Shown: one piece after another, positions 8,076 to 17,337 of the stretch
Numbering within the stretch: position 1 is the first letter of the stretch
Layout: each line of letters starts with the position of its first letter
Assembly: GCF_030730905.1 (NCBI RefSeq)
Contig: NZ_JAVAMP010000002.1
Location: forward strand, 558,001-622,000
DNA length: 64,000 nucleotides
Source of the DNA: Chengkuizengella axinellae
GTDB taxonomy: Bacteria > Bacillota > Bacilli > Paenibacillales > KCTC-33759
Direction of reading: 5' to 3'
Program-made: the position numbers and the translations under genes
The notes under the pieces: generated by a model
Databases searched by the model: none
What the model saw: only the letters and a program-made list of their open reading frames with translations
What the model was told of the DNA's origin: nothing

Positions 8076-9059
8076 ATGTTTAAATCAAGGACATCTAACT
8101 TTAAAGATTCGAATAAAAATGTTCTGCAGAATAGTATAGCTTCTATTGAAATGATAAAAATTGGTGGAGTTGATCAATGTATACTTGCACGTGGAAAAAA
8201 CAAAAACAATCCAATCCTACTTTTTCTTCATGGAGGACCTGGGACAGCGCAAATCGGCTTTGCTCCAAAATTACAGAGTAAGCTAGAGGATGACTTTGTA
8301 GTTATCAATTGGGACCAAAGAGGTGCTGGAAAATCTTTTTCTAGAGATATTCCAGTAGAAAGCATGAACATCAACCAATTTGTTTCAGATGCTCATGAGA
8401 TTATAGAAATATTACTTGAACGTTTGGGTAAAGAAAAATTGTACTTAGTAGGACATTCATGGGGAAGTGTCATTGGATCTCTTATTGCAAAGAAGTATCC
8501 AGAAAAAATACATGCATATATAGGTGTTGGGCAAGTTGTGAATATGAAGAAAAATGAAGAAATATCGTATGGTTTTACTCTCGATAAAGCGAAAGAAACG
8601 AATAACAAACAGGCAGTAAAGGAGTTGAATAAAATAGGTTATCCCCCATATGCAAATATAAAGGATACTTTTGTGCAAAGGAAATGGTTAAATAAGTTTG
8701 GAGGGTCAATGTATGAAGGATCAGCACTTAAGTTAGTATTGAAATCAATTTCTTTTAGAGAATATTCTTTTCTAGATTGGTTGCGATTTATGAAAAATGG
8801 TGAGGGATTTTCAGTGAACAACTTATGGGGTGAACTCATGGAGACCAATTTGTTTAAACAGATAGAGGAGTTAAAAGTTCCGGTATACTTTTGTGTTGGG
8901 CGTTTTGACTACCAAACCTCTTTTGAACTTGTTGAGGAATTTTATCATCAATTGGATGCACCAATAAAGGATCTAATTTGGTTCGAAAAATCTGCTCATG
9001 CCCCAAACTTTGAAGAGCCTGAGAAGTTTTTACAAGTATGTAGGTCAGCGGTTCAATAA
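8076..9059 (+). CDS. Alpha/beta hydrolase, proline iminopeptidase-like (S33)
   Basis: About 327 residues. The oxyanion motif LHGGPGTAQ, the strand motif VINWDQRGAGKS and the nucleophile LVGHSWGSVIG are characteristic of the prolyl iminopeptidase (S33) branch. The acid lies in VGRFDYQT and the histidine in SAHAPNFEEP near the C-terminus. Family members cleave N-terminal proline or hydrolyse lactones and epoxides, so the substrate is open. AGGAGG at 8064-8069 fixes ATG 8076; the frame extends further upstream but without a ribosome binding site. Confidence 0.8.
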   Translation: MFKSRTSNFKDSNKNVLQNSIASIEMIKIGGVDQCILARGKNKNNPILLFLHGGPGTAQIGFAPKLQSKLEDDFVVINWDQRGAGKSFSRDIPVESMNINQFVSDAHEIIEILLERLGKEKLYLVGHSWGSVIGSLIAKKYPEKIHAYIGVGQVVNMKKNEEISYGFTLDKAKETNNKQAVKELNKIGYPPYANIKDTFVQRKWLNKFGGSMYEGSALKLVLKSISFREYSFLDWLRFMKNGEGFSVNNLWGELMETNLFKQIEELKVPVYFCVGRFDYQTSFELVEEFYHQLDAPIKDLIWFEKSAHAPNFEEPEKFLQVCRSAVQ

Positions 9060-9138
9060 AAGGTTGACAACATTTACTAAACAGAGTAGAATTTCTTATT
9101 AAATTTAAATAGAAAACAACATACTGATTCGCACATTA

Positions 9139-9168
9139 GCACTCGTCAAAAAGGCAAGTGCAATTTTT
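9139..9168 (+). terminator. Probable terminator after the S33 hydrolase
   Basis: A 7-bp stem with one mismatch (GCACTCG at 9139-9145, CAAGTGC at 9155-9161) is followed by five T. The rest of the 300-bp gap (9060-9360) is AT-rich and shows nothing else except the ribosome binding site AAAGGAG at 9345-9351. Confidence 0.5.
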
Positions 9169-9360
9169 ATACATAAGATGCAATGTGGATAATATAGGTT
9201 CAGAAAGAGTTATGCAAAAGGTTGAATGACTTATGAAGGAACGATAAGAGAACAATTATAAATTGGAAGGAAATATGAAGATGTTAAACTGTATTCCCTT
9301 TTAAAAAGAGAATATGATCAACGATAATATAAGGGCTATATGTAAAAGGAGTCGGTCACG

Positions 9361-10128
9361 TTGAGAAATAAAATTGTAGAGGAACTCAAAAAGATTGAAA
9401 AGGAACATCTAGTGAAAATTTTATATGCGTGTGAATCTGGAAGTAGAGCCTGGGGATTTCCATCACAGGACAGTGACTATGATGTACGATTTATTTATAT
9501 CCATCCCACTGAATGGTACTTGTCAATTAAAGAAGAAAGAGACGTAATTGAACTGCCAATCAATGATTTATTAGATATAAATGGTTGGGATTTAAGAAAA
9601 GCATTAAAGCTATTCAAAAAATCGAATCCTCCTTTACTAGAGTGGCTGCAGTCCGATATTGTGTATTCAGAGCCTTTTACTACAGCACAAAAAATCAGAG
9701 ATTTAAGTCCATTATCTTTTTCTCCAAAATCATGTTTATATCATTATTTAAATATGGCAAAAGGCAATTTTAGAGATTACCTTCAAGGGAACGAAGTGAA
9801 AATCAAGAAATATTTTTATGTTCTAAGGCCTTTGTTAGCTTGTAAATGGATGGAGTTAAAACAAACAATCCCACCGCTCAATTTTGAAACGCTTGTACAA
9901 TCACTTATTCCGAAAGGAGAATTGCAAACTCAAATACATTACCTGCTTGATCGTAAAAAAGCTGGGGAAGAACTGGATACAGAGCCTAGAATCAATGAAA
10001 TTCACCTATTTATCGAACAATCCATTCAATATTATGAAAAATATACTCAAAATGTTTCTAAAGTAGTATGGAATAATGACGATGTATTAGATAAAATATT
10101 TTTAGAGACTCTTCAAGAAGTCTGGTAA
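9361..10128 (+). CDS. Nucleotidyltransferase domain protein (YcgL/RlaP-like, PF10127 type)
   Basis: The 255-residue protein opens with a minimal DNA-polymerase-beta-type nucleotidyltransferase motif: SGSRAWGFPSQDSDYDVRFIY, with the GS dyad and the DxD metal pair at about residues 40-42. The following helical region (LLEWLQSDIVY, YLNMAKGNF, KKYFYVLRPLLACKW) matches the YcgL/RlaP group, which has been linked to RNA repair in some genomes. No RNA ligase lies next to it here, so its substrate is unknown. Start is TTG with AAAGGAG 9 bases ahead. Confidence 0.75.
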   Translation: MRNKIVEELKKIEKEHLVKILYACESGSRAWGFPSQDSDYDVRFIYIHPTEWYLSIKEERDVIELPINDLLDINGWDLRKALKLFKKSNPPLLEWLQSDIVYSEPFTTAQKIRDLSPLSFSPKSCLYHYLNMAKGNFRDYLQGNEVKIKKYFYVLRPLLACKWMELKQTIPPLNFETLVQSLIPKGELQTQIHYLLDRKKAGEELDTEPRINEIHLFIEQSIQYYEKYTQNVSKVVWNNDDVLDKIFLETLQEVW

Positions 10129-10162
10129 ATGATGATTAAATAACTTACATAAGGTGATGAGC

Positions 10163-10909
10163 ATGAACGAATTATCGAATAAAACAGTCATAGTGACGGG
10201 TGCAGCAGGTGGTTTAGGTGAAGCGATTACAACGAAATGTTTGGAGCAAGGAGCAAAGGTTATTGCATGTGATCTTAATAACAAACAATTAAAAAAACTT
10301 GAAAAATTAAAATATAGATTTTATGACGATCCACTTTTTGTTTTTCCAGTAGATGTTTCGGATTACAAGGATGTTAAACAATTTTTTTCACTTTTAAATA
10401 TGAAATTTTCTTCTATTGATGGGTTAGTTAACAATGCTGGAATTTATTTAGGAAAAGATCTGCTGGATTATACCCCTGATCAAATGGACAAAGTGATCAA
10501 TGTGAATATAAAAGGTGCGACTTATTTTTCTCAATTTTTTGGTGAATTACTGTTGCAACGAAAAGACAAAGGATGTATTGTGAATATATCGTCTGTCGCT
10601 GGTCAAGAGGGTAGTACGGATGCGATATATGGATTATCAAAAGCTGCTCTAATTGGATTGACAAAAAGCTGTGCACTTAACTTTTCTCCTAATATTAGAG
10701 TGAATGCGGTGACCCCTGGCTTAGTAGAAACAAGAATGATGGAAGATATACCAGAATGGCGAGTGAATGAATATAGAGAAAAGGAACTGTTAAATGATAG
10801 ATTGCAGCCTCAAGATGTTGCAAATACAGTAGCTTTTCTTTTATCAGATGCTGCAAGGAACTACTCTGGTTCTGTGTTTGATATTAACAATGGATGTTAT
10901 ATGAGATAA
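10163..10909 (+). CDS. SDR family oxidoreductase
   Basis: A classical short-chain dehydrogenase of about 248 residues. The NAD(P)-binding motif is TGAAGGLGEAI near the start. NNAGIYLG follows the fourth strand, the catalytic serine is in NISSVAG, and the catalytic pair is in YGLSK. PGLVETRMM and the tail SGSVFDINNG are also typical. The substrate cannot be assigned. AAGGTG at 10151-10156 is the ribosome binding site for ATG 10163. A PhzF-like gene follows 26 bases later, likely in the same transcript. Confidence 0.85.
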   Translation: MNELSNKTVIVTGAAGGLGEAITTKCLEQGAKVIACDLNNKQLKKLEKLKYRFYDDPLFVFPVDVSDYKDVKQFFSLLNMKFSSIDGLVNNAGIYLGKDLLDYTPDQMDKVINVNIKGATYFSQFFGELLLQRKDKGCIVNISSVAGQEGSTDAIYGLSKAALIGLTKSCALNFSPNIRVNAVTPGLVETRMMEDIPEWRVNEYREKELLNDRLQPQDVANTVAFLLSDAARNYSGSVFDINNGCYMR

Positions 10910-10935
10910 CAAAACATACAGGAGGGTAAGACATC

Positions 10936-11826
10936 ATGACTGAGATTAATGTTCTACATATAGATGCTTTTAGTGATATTCCTAATAAAGGAAATCCAGC
11001 AGGTGTTGTTGTAGATGCAGATCATTTAACTGAACATCAAATGCAGAGAATTGCAAAAAATGTAGGCTTTAACGAAACTGTTTTCGTTTTGAAATCTGAT
11101 GAAGCTGACATACGATTAAAATATTTTACCCCAGGACATGAAATGGATTTATGTGGACATGCAACAATTGCTAGTATCTATGCTCTTCGAGCAAATCGGA
11201 ATATTAAAAAAGATGCTATAACTATAGAAACCAATGTTGGAATTTTACCTGTTCGAGTTTATGAAGATAATAATCAGATCAGTATCTATATGAAACAAAC
11301 TACAGCTCATTTTTTACCGTTTAAATCTCAAGTGAACAAACTTGCAGAAGCTATAGGGTTGACTAAACATGATATTGACCTCCAATTTCCTATCGTTTAT
11401 GGAAGTACAGGTATATGGACGTTAATAGTTCCTATTAAGAGACTCACATCTTTTGAAAAAATGAAACCTAACAATCAACTTTTTCCAAAAGTATTAACTG
11501 AAATGCCAAAAGTGTCTATTCATCTGTTTTGTTTAGAAACCTATGATGAGTTGGCTGATATGCATGGAAGACATTTTTCTTCCCCATTTTCTGGAACTAC
11601 AGAAGATGCAGTAACCGGTACAGCCTCTGGTGTTATGGGAGCTTATTTTGCCAAATATATAAATCAAGACCTAGAATCAAGCAAAATCTCTATTTTAGTT
11701 GAACAAGGACAGGAAATTGATAGAGATGGAAGAGTTTCAGTGGAAGTAGAAAAAAAATCAGATTCTTTTGAAGTTGGTATATTTGGAACGGCTGTTTATG
11801 TAAAGGAATTTAAAGTAAAGCTATAA
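10936..11826 (+). CDS. PhzF family isomerase
   Basis: The 296-residue protein has the duplicated diaminopimelate-epimerase-like fold of PhzF/YddE proteins. Characteristic stretches are HIDAFSDIPNKGNPAGVV, NVGFNETVFV with the catalytic glutamate, DLCGHATIAS and GTASGVMGAYF. PhzF itself isomerises trans-2,3-dihydro-3-hydroxyanthranilate, but no phenazine genes are nearby and most family members have unknown substrates. GGAGGG lies 8-9 bases before the ATG. A strong terminator follows. Confidence 0.85.
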   Translation: MTEINVLHIDAFSDIPNKGNPAGVVVDADHLTEHQMQRIAKNVGFNETVFVLKSDEADIRLKYFTPGHEMDLCGHATIASIYALRANRNIKKDAITIETNVGILPVRVYEDNNQISIYMKQTTAHFLPFKSQVNKLAEAIGLTKHDIDLQFPIVYGSTGIWTLIVPIKRLTSFEKMKPNNQLFPKVLTEMPKVSIHLFCLETYDELADMHGRHFSSPFSGTTEDAVTGTASGVMGAYFAKYINQDLESSKISILVEQGQEIDRDGRVSVEVEKKSDSFEVGIFGTAVYVKEFKVKL

Positions 11827-11843
11827 CATTTTGTTTGTTGTAG

Positions 11844-11873
11844 AAAGACCCCTATGTAGAGGTCTTTTTTTTT
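11844..11873 (+). terminator. Intrinsic terminator after the PhzF gene
   Basis: AGACCCCT (11846-11853) pairs with AGAGGTCT (11858-11865) with one mismatch and a 4-base loop, followed by a run of nine T. Confidence 0.85.
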
Positions 11874-11921
11874 ATATAAATGATTGAACTCATGTTTCTA
11901 TTCATTTTGTAGTTTGGAATG

Positions 11922-11936
11922 ATTTACTGGTAGAAA
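11922..11936 (+). repeat. 15-bp repeat ATTTACTGGTAGAAA, copy 1 (upstream of first SLH-GH18 gene)
   Basis: The 15-mer ATTTACTGGTAGAAA occurs 108 bases upstream of the first SLH-GH18 gene and again at 15435-15449, upstream of the second. The flanking sequence differs, so this is more than leftover similarity from duplication. It is a candidate shared control element. Confidence 0.5.
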
Positions 11937-12044
11937 ATTATAAATTTGGATGATAAAATCTTAAAATAAATTAATTTACATATAACATGATTTAGATTTC
12001 ACTATATCATTTTCTATAATAAAATATATTTAAAGGGGTAGACC

Positions 12045-15000
12045 ATGAAGAAATACTTATCAATATTACTTGCAGCATCCATGGTTTTTATGTTGTTGCC
12101 TTATTTTAATGTAGCATCTGCGCTTACTACGGAAGAAAAATTCGAATCATTAAAAGAAAAAAAGGTTTTTAGTGGATATGATGATGGGTTGCCTCATTTA
12201 GAAGATGATATGACAAGAGAACAAGCAGCTAAAATAATCGTCCTTCTATTCAATTTAGATAGTTCAAAAAATTCAATAGAACCAATATTTACAGATGTAG
12301 CAAAAGATAGATGGTCGTATGCACATATTGAAACAGCGGTACAGCACGGTATAGTAGATGGAATAGGAGATCGTAAGTTTGCACCTGCGGATCAAGTTAC
12401 ATACGAACAGTTTATTAAAATGATAATGATAGGATACTCTCTAGCAACTAATAAAGAAATACCAGAAGATAGTTTGATTAATGATGATGATAATATCAGT
12501 GATTGGGCAAAAAAATATGTTTCAGCAGCACTAAAATTGGGATTAGTAAAAGAAACAGAAAATTATAAAACAGCTGCTGATCGATATTTTTTAGTAGATT
12601 CAGCATATGAGACTGAGAGAAAGATCAGTGAAGTCATAAATACAGATACAAGCTTAGAAAATGAAGCTGAAGTTGTTGAAGAAGAAGTTATTACACCTTT
12701 TGGAAATCAAAAACCACCACATGACGGTGAGACTAATAGACCTCCAAGTAGTGGAGCAGATAATTCACAAGAAAATGATGAAGAAAGACAGGAACCTATA
12801 GAAACTCAGTTAACAGTTTCTGCGGAAAAATCAATCTACGGGCATGGAGAAACAGCAGTTATTTTAGGTAATGTGTTTACAAGAGAAGAAGAATCTAAAC
12901 CTGTTAGCGAAGCTGTTGTATTTATTACGATAGAAACAAGTGATGAGCAAGTATTTACGGATGAAGTTATAACAGATGAAGCAGGACTTTATAGATCTGA
13001 TTTTGAGATTTCAGATGATGCTTCATTTGGTGAATATGTAGTAGTAGCAAGATACGAGAATAGTATAGATCATTCTCAGTTTGAAGTAGGAGCACAAGAA
13101 ATACCCGAGATACCAGAACCAATAGGAACACAATTATCCGTATCCACAGATAAACAAAATTATATACAGAATGAAAGAGTAGACATATCGGGTAGTGTGT
13201 TAACAAAGGAAGAAGGTCCTGTACCTTTAAGGGAAGCTGTAGTTTTGATCACAATAAAAATCAATGATCTACAAATATTCGCAGAAGAAGTGATAACAGA
13301 TGAGTCTGGAATCTTTACTTCCACTTATGATCTTTTAGAAGAGGCTACAGAAGGAGAATATATTGTAGAAGTAAGTTATGAGTCAGAGAGCGAATTGTCT
13401 ACTTTTGAAGTAGATAGATCAGGAGAAGATAATGAGATACCTGAATTACCTGAACCGGAAATGCCAGAACCTGTTGGAGTAGATTTAACAGTTTCTACTG
13501 AAAAACAAGTTTATGAGCAGGGGGATTTGGTCTCAATTATCGGAGATTTATTCACAGATGAAGAAGAACCTTCACCTATTAATGAAGTTGCAGTTTTAAT
13601 AACGATAGAAACAAATGATAACCAAGTATTTTCGAGTGAAGCATTAACAGATAGTGAGGGGCGCTATGATTCCGCATTTGATCTTTCAGATGCTACAGAA
13701 GGAGAATATATTGTAGAAGCTAGTTATGAGTCAAAAGTTGTCTCAATTACGTTTGAAGTGATTGAACCAGAAGTCGAAAAAGATTTAACAGTTACAACAA
13801 ATCAACAAGAGTATGAACAAGGTGGTACTGTTGTAATTACAGGTAATGTGTTCGCAATGGATGAACAACAAACACCAATAAATGATGCTTTAGTCTCCAT
13901 TATAATAGAAACAAATAATGAACAAGTATTTTCTGGAGAAGCAGTAACAGATAGTGAAGGGCTCTATGCTGCTACATTTGAGCTTTTAGAGAATGAACCA
14001 ATAGGAGAGTATGCTGTAGAGGTAAGTTATGAGTTAAAAATCTACAGTTCAACATTTGAAGTGGTAGAGCCGAAAATGCCAGAACCTATTGCGATAGACC
14101 TATCTGTTTCTACAAATCAACCAAAATATCAACAAGAAGAACCTGTTATCATTTCTGGTAAAGTATTAACAGATAATGAAGGGCGTGCACCAATTAGTGA
14201 AGCGGTAGTATCGATTTCATTACAACAAAATAATGTAGAAATAAATAGAGTTGAAGTGGTAACAAATGAAGCTGGTTACTATACATCTAGATTCGTCCTT
14301 TCAGAAGATGATTCAGAAGGTGAATATGCAGTTATTGTAAGATATGAAAATGAAGTTGCAATGTCTTTATTTGAAGTAAAAACTGCCCCAATTGTATTAG
14401 CTTATTACACTTATTACTTTGATGGAGATAAAACTTCTTTAGAGGCTTTAAAGGACTATCACAGTTATATGAATGCTATATCAACTGCAATGTTTGAAAT
14501 AACTTACACAGGAGATATAAGAGGTCATTATCCAACAGAGGCTTTGGATTTCTCAAGCCAAAACAATATTAACACATTTGCGACTGTTTCCAACGTCCAT
14601 GGTAGTGGATTTAATTCAGAAATTGCAAGTCATGTTTTAGGGAATAGAGATTTGAGAATAAAAATAATAAATAATTTAGAAGAAATCGTAAAAAATTATA
14701 ATTATACAGGAGTAAACTTAGATTTTGAAAATATGTTTGCGGAAGATAGAGCTAACTACTCACAATTTGTAAAGGAATTGTCAGATCGGCTACAACCCCA
14801 GGGTTTCGAGGTTATTGTATCAGTTACTGCAAAAACATGGGATAATCCAGGAGCAGCTTGGAGTGGAGCATTCGATTACGCTGCGCTAGGAGAATCAGCA
14901 GATTATATTCAATTAATGAGCTATGATCAACATGGTGTATGGGGACAACCTGGACCAATAGCAGGTTATGATTGGCTGCAAAATGTTTTGAATTATGCAG

Positions 15001-15359
15001 TTACCCAAATTCCATCTGAAAAAATATTGCTTGGAATTCCTGGTTATGGTGTTGATTGGGATTTAAATGGTACTATGGAAGATCATGAATCTATATCACG
15101 TAAAGAAGTGACTAGTAGATTTGAAATGGGTGGAATAATTGCAAGGAGAGATAAATATGTAGATTCAAAAACACCTTATTATTTATATACAGATGAAGCT
15201 GGAAATCCACATGAAGTTTGGTACGATGATGACAGAAGTACAAGTGAAAAAGTAGGTCTGGTGAATCTCTATGAATTAGCAGGTGTATCCGTATGGGAAA
15301 TTGACTATGGAGTGGAAGACTTTTGGAAAGCCATTGAAAATGGACTAGAAACTAAATAA
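12045..15359 (+). CDS. S-layer-type surface glycosidase: SLH domains, five Ig-like repeats, GH18 domain
   Basis: The 1104-residue precursor starts with a signal peptide cleaved near ASA (about 26). SLH domains occupy about 30-200 (VFSGYDDGLPHLEDDMTREQ, FTDVAKDRWSYAHIETAVQ), expected to bind pyruvylated wall polysaccharide. An acidic linker and five Ig-like repeats follow (starting near 254, 361, 479, 579 and 684). The GH18 domain runs from about 782 to the end. The active site reads TGVNLDFEN with catalytic Glu895 and resembles the YaaH/SleL cortex-lytic branch. The first Asp of the DxxDxDxE motif is Thr888. MSYDQHGVWGQPGPIAG is the matching YDQ motif. It probably cleaves N-acetylglucosaminyl bonds in wall peptidoglycan or chitin. 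Confidence 0.85.
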   Translation: MKKYLSILLAASMVFMLLPYFNVASALTTEEKFESLKEKKVFSGYDDGLPHLEDDMTREQAAKIIVLLFNLDSSKNSIEPIFTDVAKDRWSYAHIETAVQHGIVDGIGDRKFAPADQVTYEQFIKMIMIGYSLATNKEIPEDSLINDDDNISDWAKKYVSAALKLGLVKETENYKTAADRYFLVDSAYETERKISEVINTDTSLENEAEVVEEEVITPFGNQKPPHDGETNRPPSSGADNSQENDEERQEPIETQLTVSAEKSIYGHGETAVILGNVFTREEESKPVSEAVVFITIETSDEQVFTDEVITDEAGLYRSDFEISDDASFGEYVVVARYENSIDHSQFEVGAQEIPEIPEPIGTQLSVSTDKQNYIQNERVDISGSVLTKEEGPVPLREAVVLITIKINDLQIFAEEVITDESGIFTSTYDLLEEATEGEYIVEVSYESESELSTFEVDRSGEDNEIPELPEPEMPEPVGVDLTVSTEKQVYEQGDLVSIIGDLFTDEEEPSPINEVAVLITIETNDNQVFSSEALTDSEGRYDSAFDLSDATEGEYIVEASYESKVVSITFEVIEPEVEKDLTVTTNQQEYEQGGTVVITGNVFAMDEQQTPINDALVSIIIETNNEQVFSGEAVTDSEGLYAATFELLENEPIGEYAVEVSYELKIYSSTFEVVEPKMPEPIAIDLSVSTNQPKYQQEEPVIISGKVLTDNEGRAPISEAVVSISLQQNNVEINRVEVVTNEAGYYTSRFVLSEDDSEGEYAVIVRYENEVAMSLFEVKTAPIVLAYYTYYFDGDKTSLEALKDYHSYMNAISTAMFEITYTGDIRGHYPTEALDFSSQNNINTFATVSNVHGSGFNSEIASHVLGNRDLRIKIINNLEEIVKNYNYTGVNLDFENMFAEDRANYSQFVKELSDRLQPQGFEVIVSVTAKTWDNPGAAWSGAFDYAALGESADYIQLMSYDQHGVWGQPGPIAGYDWLQNVLNYAVTQIPSEKILLGIPGYGVDWDLNGTMEDHESISRKEVTSRFEMGGIIARRDKYVDSKTPYYLYTDEAGNPHEVWYDDDRSTSEKVGLVNLYELAGVSVWEIDYGVEDFWKAIENGLETK
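12807..14391 (+). repeat. Five Ig-like repeats of about 100 residues inside the SLH-GH18 gene
   Basis: Each unit begins with LTVS or LSVS, a few polar residues and Y-x-x-G/E. It continues through a VxIxGxVxT strand and a VxITIET strand, and ends with GEYxVExSYE and FEV. This is a bacterial Ig-like or macroglobulin-type beta sandwich. Unit starts are near bases 12807, 13129, 13483, 13783 and 14098. Proline-rich linkers (EIPEP, EMPEP) separate some units. The array acts as a spacer that pushes the GH18 domain away from the wall anchor; the neighbouring paralogue has none. Confidence 0.75.
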
Positions 15360-15369
15360 ATATAAACAA

Positions 15370-15398
15370 AAAATAGCCGAAAGGCTATTTTGTTGTTT
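15370..15398 (+). terminator. Intrinsic terminator after the first SLH-GH18 gene
   Basis: AAAATAGCC (15370-15378) and GGCTATTTT (15383-15391) form a perfect 9-bp stem closed by a GAAA tetraloop, followed by GTTGTTT. Confidence 0.75.
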
Positions 15399-15434
15399 CG
15401 TAAAAGAGAATAAGATATATTTCAGCGTGGAAAC

Positions 15435-15449
15435 ATTTACTGGTAGAAA
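15435..15449 (+). repeat. 15-bp repeat ATTTACTGGTAGAAA, copy 2 (upstream of second SLH-GH18 gene)
   Basis: Exact copy of 11922-11936, here 183 bases before the start of the second SLH-GH18 gene. Confidence 0.5.
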
Positions 15450-15632
15450 TATAAAATAATAGTTGATATCATATTAATTGTATTTTTTTTAGAGGTTAGA
15501 GAGAGTGTATTTCATATTATTTATTACTATTTAATATTATGTTCATTTTCTTATATTAAAATAGAAGTAGATTAAACAAACGTAATTATCACTTATTAAA
15601 ATAGCATACAACAACTAGAAGGAGCGTTTACC

Positions 15633-17195
15633 ATGAAGAAAAGCATATCAGTATTACTTACATCAGCCATGGTATTTACAATGATAACAACATCAACTAC
15701 AGTTGAGGCCAAGACAACTGAACAAAAGTTTGAAGAATTAAAAGATGAGAGAATCTTTAATGGATATGAGGATGGTTTACCTCATTTAGAAGACGAAATG
15801 ACACGTGAGCAGGCAGCAAAAATTATAACATTAATTTTTGATTTAGACATATCAAACATATTTGAGACACCTACTTTTTCAGATGTATCTGTAAATAGAT
15901 GGTCTTATAAATATATTGAGACTGCAGCTGAATATGGAATTATCAATGGGATTGGAGAAGATATGTTTGCACCCGATGAAACTGTTACATATGAACAGTT
16001 TGCAAAAATGCTAACTATTGGATATGAAGTACTGGCTGATGAAGAAATTGAAAAAAATCAAAATGTTAAAGGTGAAGTAAGTGAATGGGCAGAGGATTAT
16101 GTTGCTGCGTCATTAGACTGGGATTTCATTGAAAGCTATGATGATTATACTACGTCCGCTAATCGTGGATTTTTAGTGGATTCTGCTTATTCTGTTTTTA
16201 ATGTATTAGAAGATCAAGGATTATTATCTACCTTAGATGATAAAGTATTGGCGTTTTATACAAAATATAATGCACAAGACATGTCATCATATGATTCGTT
16301 AGTAGAATTTGAAGATTCAATTGACTCCATTGCTACAACAACTTATTCCATTACCAACTCAGGAGAAATCGATGGTTTAGATGTGAGTGAAGCTATTGAT
16401 TTTGCAAATGATAATCATATAAAAACTTATGCGACTGTAAACAATGGTCATGTATTTGATGCAGATTTAGCTAGTCTTATACTTAATGATAAACAATTAA
16501 GTGAAAAGACGATTAATAATATAGAACAGTTATTAAAAGATTATAACTATGATGGTATAAATTTGGATTTTGAAGATATGCATCCTGAAGATAGAGAAGC
16601 TTATACACTATTCGTACAAGAGTTAGCTGATCAATTACAACCAAAAGGATATGAAGTTATTGTTTCTGTCTCAGCAAAAACTACTGACAATCCAAATGCT
16701 CCTTGGAGTGGAGCCTTTGATTACACTGCGTTAGGAGAAGTTGTAGATTATATACAATTAATGACCTATGATCAGAATGGTCCTTGGGGTGAGCCTGGTC
16801 CAGTTTCTGGGTTGGATTGGGTTGAAAATGTATTGAAATATGCAGTATCCGAAATAGATTCAGATAAAATCCTCATAGGTATTAATTCATATGGTTATGA
16901 TTGGAATTTAAATAATTCATCAAAAAACAAATCTATTTTATGGAGCGAGCTTTCGAAAATCATAAACACAAATAACTCTACACAGATGTATTGGGATGAT
17001 GCTGCAAATTCTCCGTATTTAACATACACGGATACTAATGGTGACGAACATATTGTTTGGTATGAAGACAGTAAAAGTATAACTGACAAAGTAGATTTGG
17101 TTGATCAATATGGTTTAGCTGGAGTTTCCGTTTGGGAAGTTGGATTGACAAATGACGGTTTATGGACAGCTATTGAAAAAGGGTTACAAAAATAA
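15633..17195 (+). CDS. SLH-anchored GH18 glycosidase (short paralogue)
   Basis: The 520-residue precursor has a signal peptide (cleaved near VEA, about 26), SLH domains at about 30-200 that closely match the upstream gene (GYEDGLPHLEDEMTREQAAK), and directly a GH18 domain from about 205. The active site is DGINLDFED, with Asp307, Asp312 and catalytic Glu314; the second position usually Asp is Asn310. YIQLMTYDQNGPWGEPGPVSG is the conserved YDQ motif of the YaaH/SleL branch. It lacks the Ig-like repeats of its neighbour, so its catalytic domain would sit close to the wall. It most likely arose from a tandem duplication. Confidence 0.85.
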   Translation: MKKSISVLLTSAMVFTMITTSTTVEAKTTEQKFEELKDERIFNGYEDGLPHLEDEMTREQAAKIITLIFDLDISNIFETPTFSDVSVNRWSYKYIETAAEYGIINGIGEDMFAPDETVTYEQFAKMLTIGYEVLADEEIEKNQNVKGEVSEWAEDYVAASLDWDFIESYDDYTTSANRGFLVDSAYSVFNVLEDQGLLSTLDDKVLAFYTKYNAQDMSSYDSLVEFEDSIDSIATTTYSITNSGEIDGLDVSEAIDFANDNHIKTYATVNNGHVFDADLASLILNDKQLSEKTINNIEQLLKDYNYDGINLDFEDMHPEDREAYTLFVQELADQLQPKGYEVIVSVSAKTTDNPNAPWSGAFDYTALGEVVDYIQLMTYDQNGPWGEPGPVSGLDWVENVLKYAVSEIDSDKILIGINSYGYDWNLNNSSKNKSILWSELSKIINTNNSTQMYWDDAANSPYLTYTDTNGDEHIVWYEDSKSITDKVDLVDQYGLAGVSVWEVGLTNDGLWTAIEKGLQK

Positions 17196-17215
17196 TATGT
17201 CCTACTAGAAAAAAG

Positions 17216-17259
17216 ATATACATGATGGCCTAATAACCAGGTCACATGTATATTTTTTT
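17216..17259 (+). terminator. Intrinsic terminator after the second SLH-GH18 gene
   Basis: ATATACATG (17216-17224) pairs with CATGTATAT (17244-17252) at the base of an interrupted stem whose inner part is GGCC/GGTC-like, followed by a run of T to 17259. Confidence 0.8.
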
Positions 17260-17337
17260 AGCTATGCGTTGTAAAACATTCCCTCCCTTGTTAAGATAGA
17301 TTTAATATTTTTTTGAATCAAAAATAAAGGAGTGGAA

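Noticed and set aside
12967-13206. Minus-strand ORF inside the Ig-like repeats
   Set aside because: It is antisense to a clear coding repeat and has no ribosome binding site or recognisable sequence.
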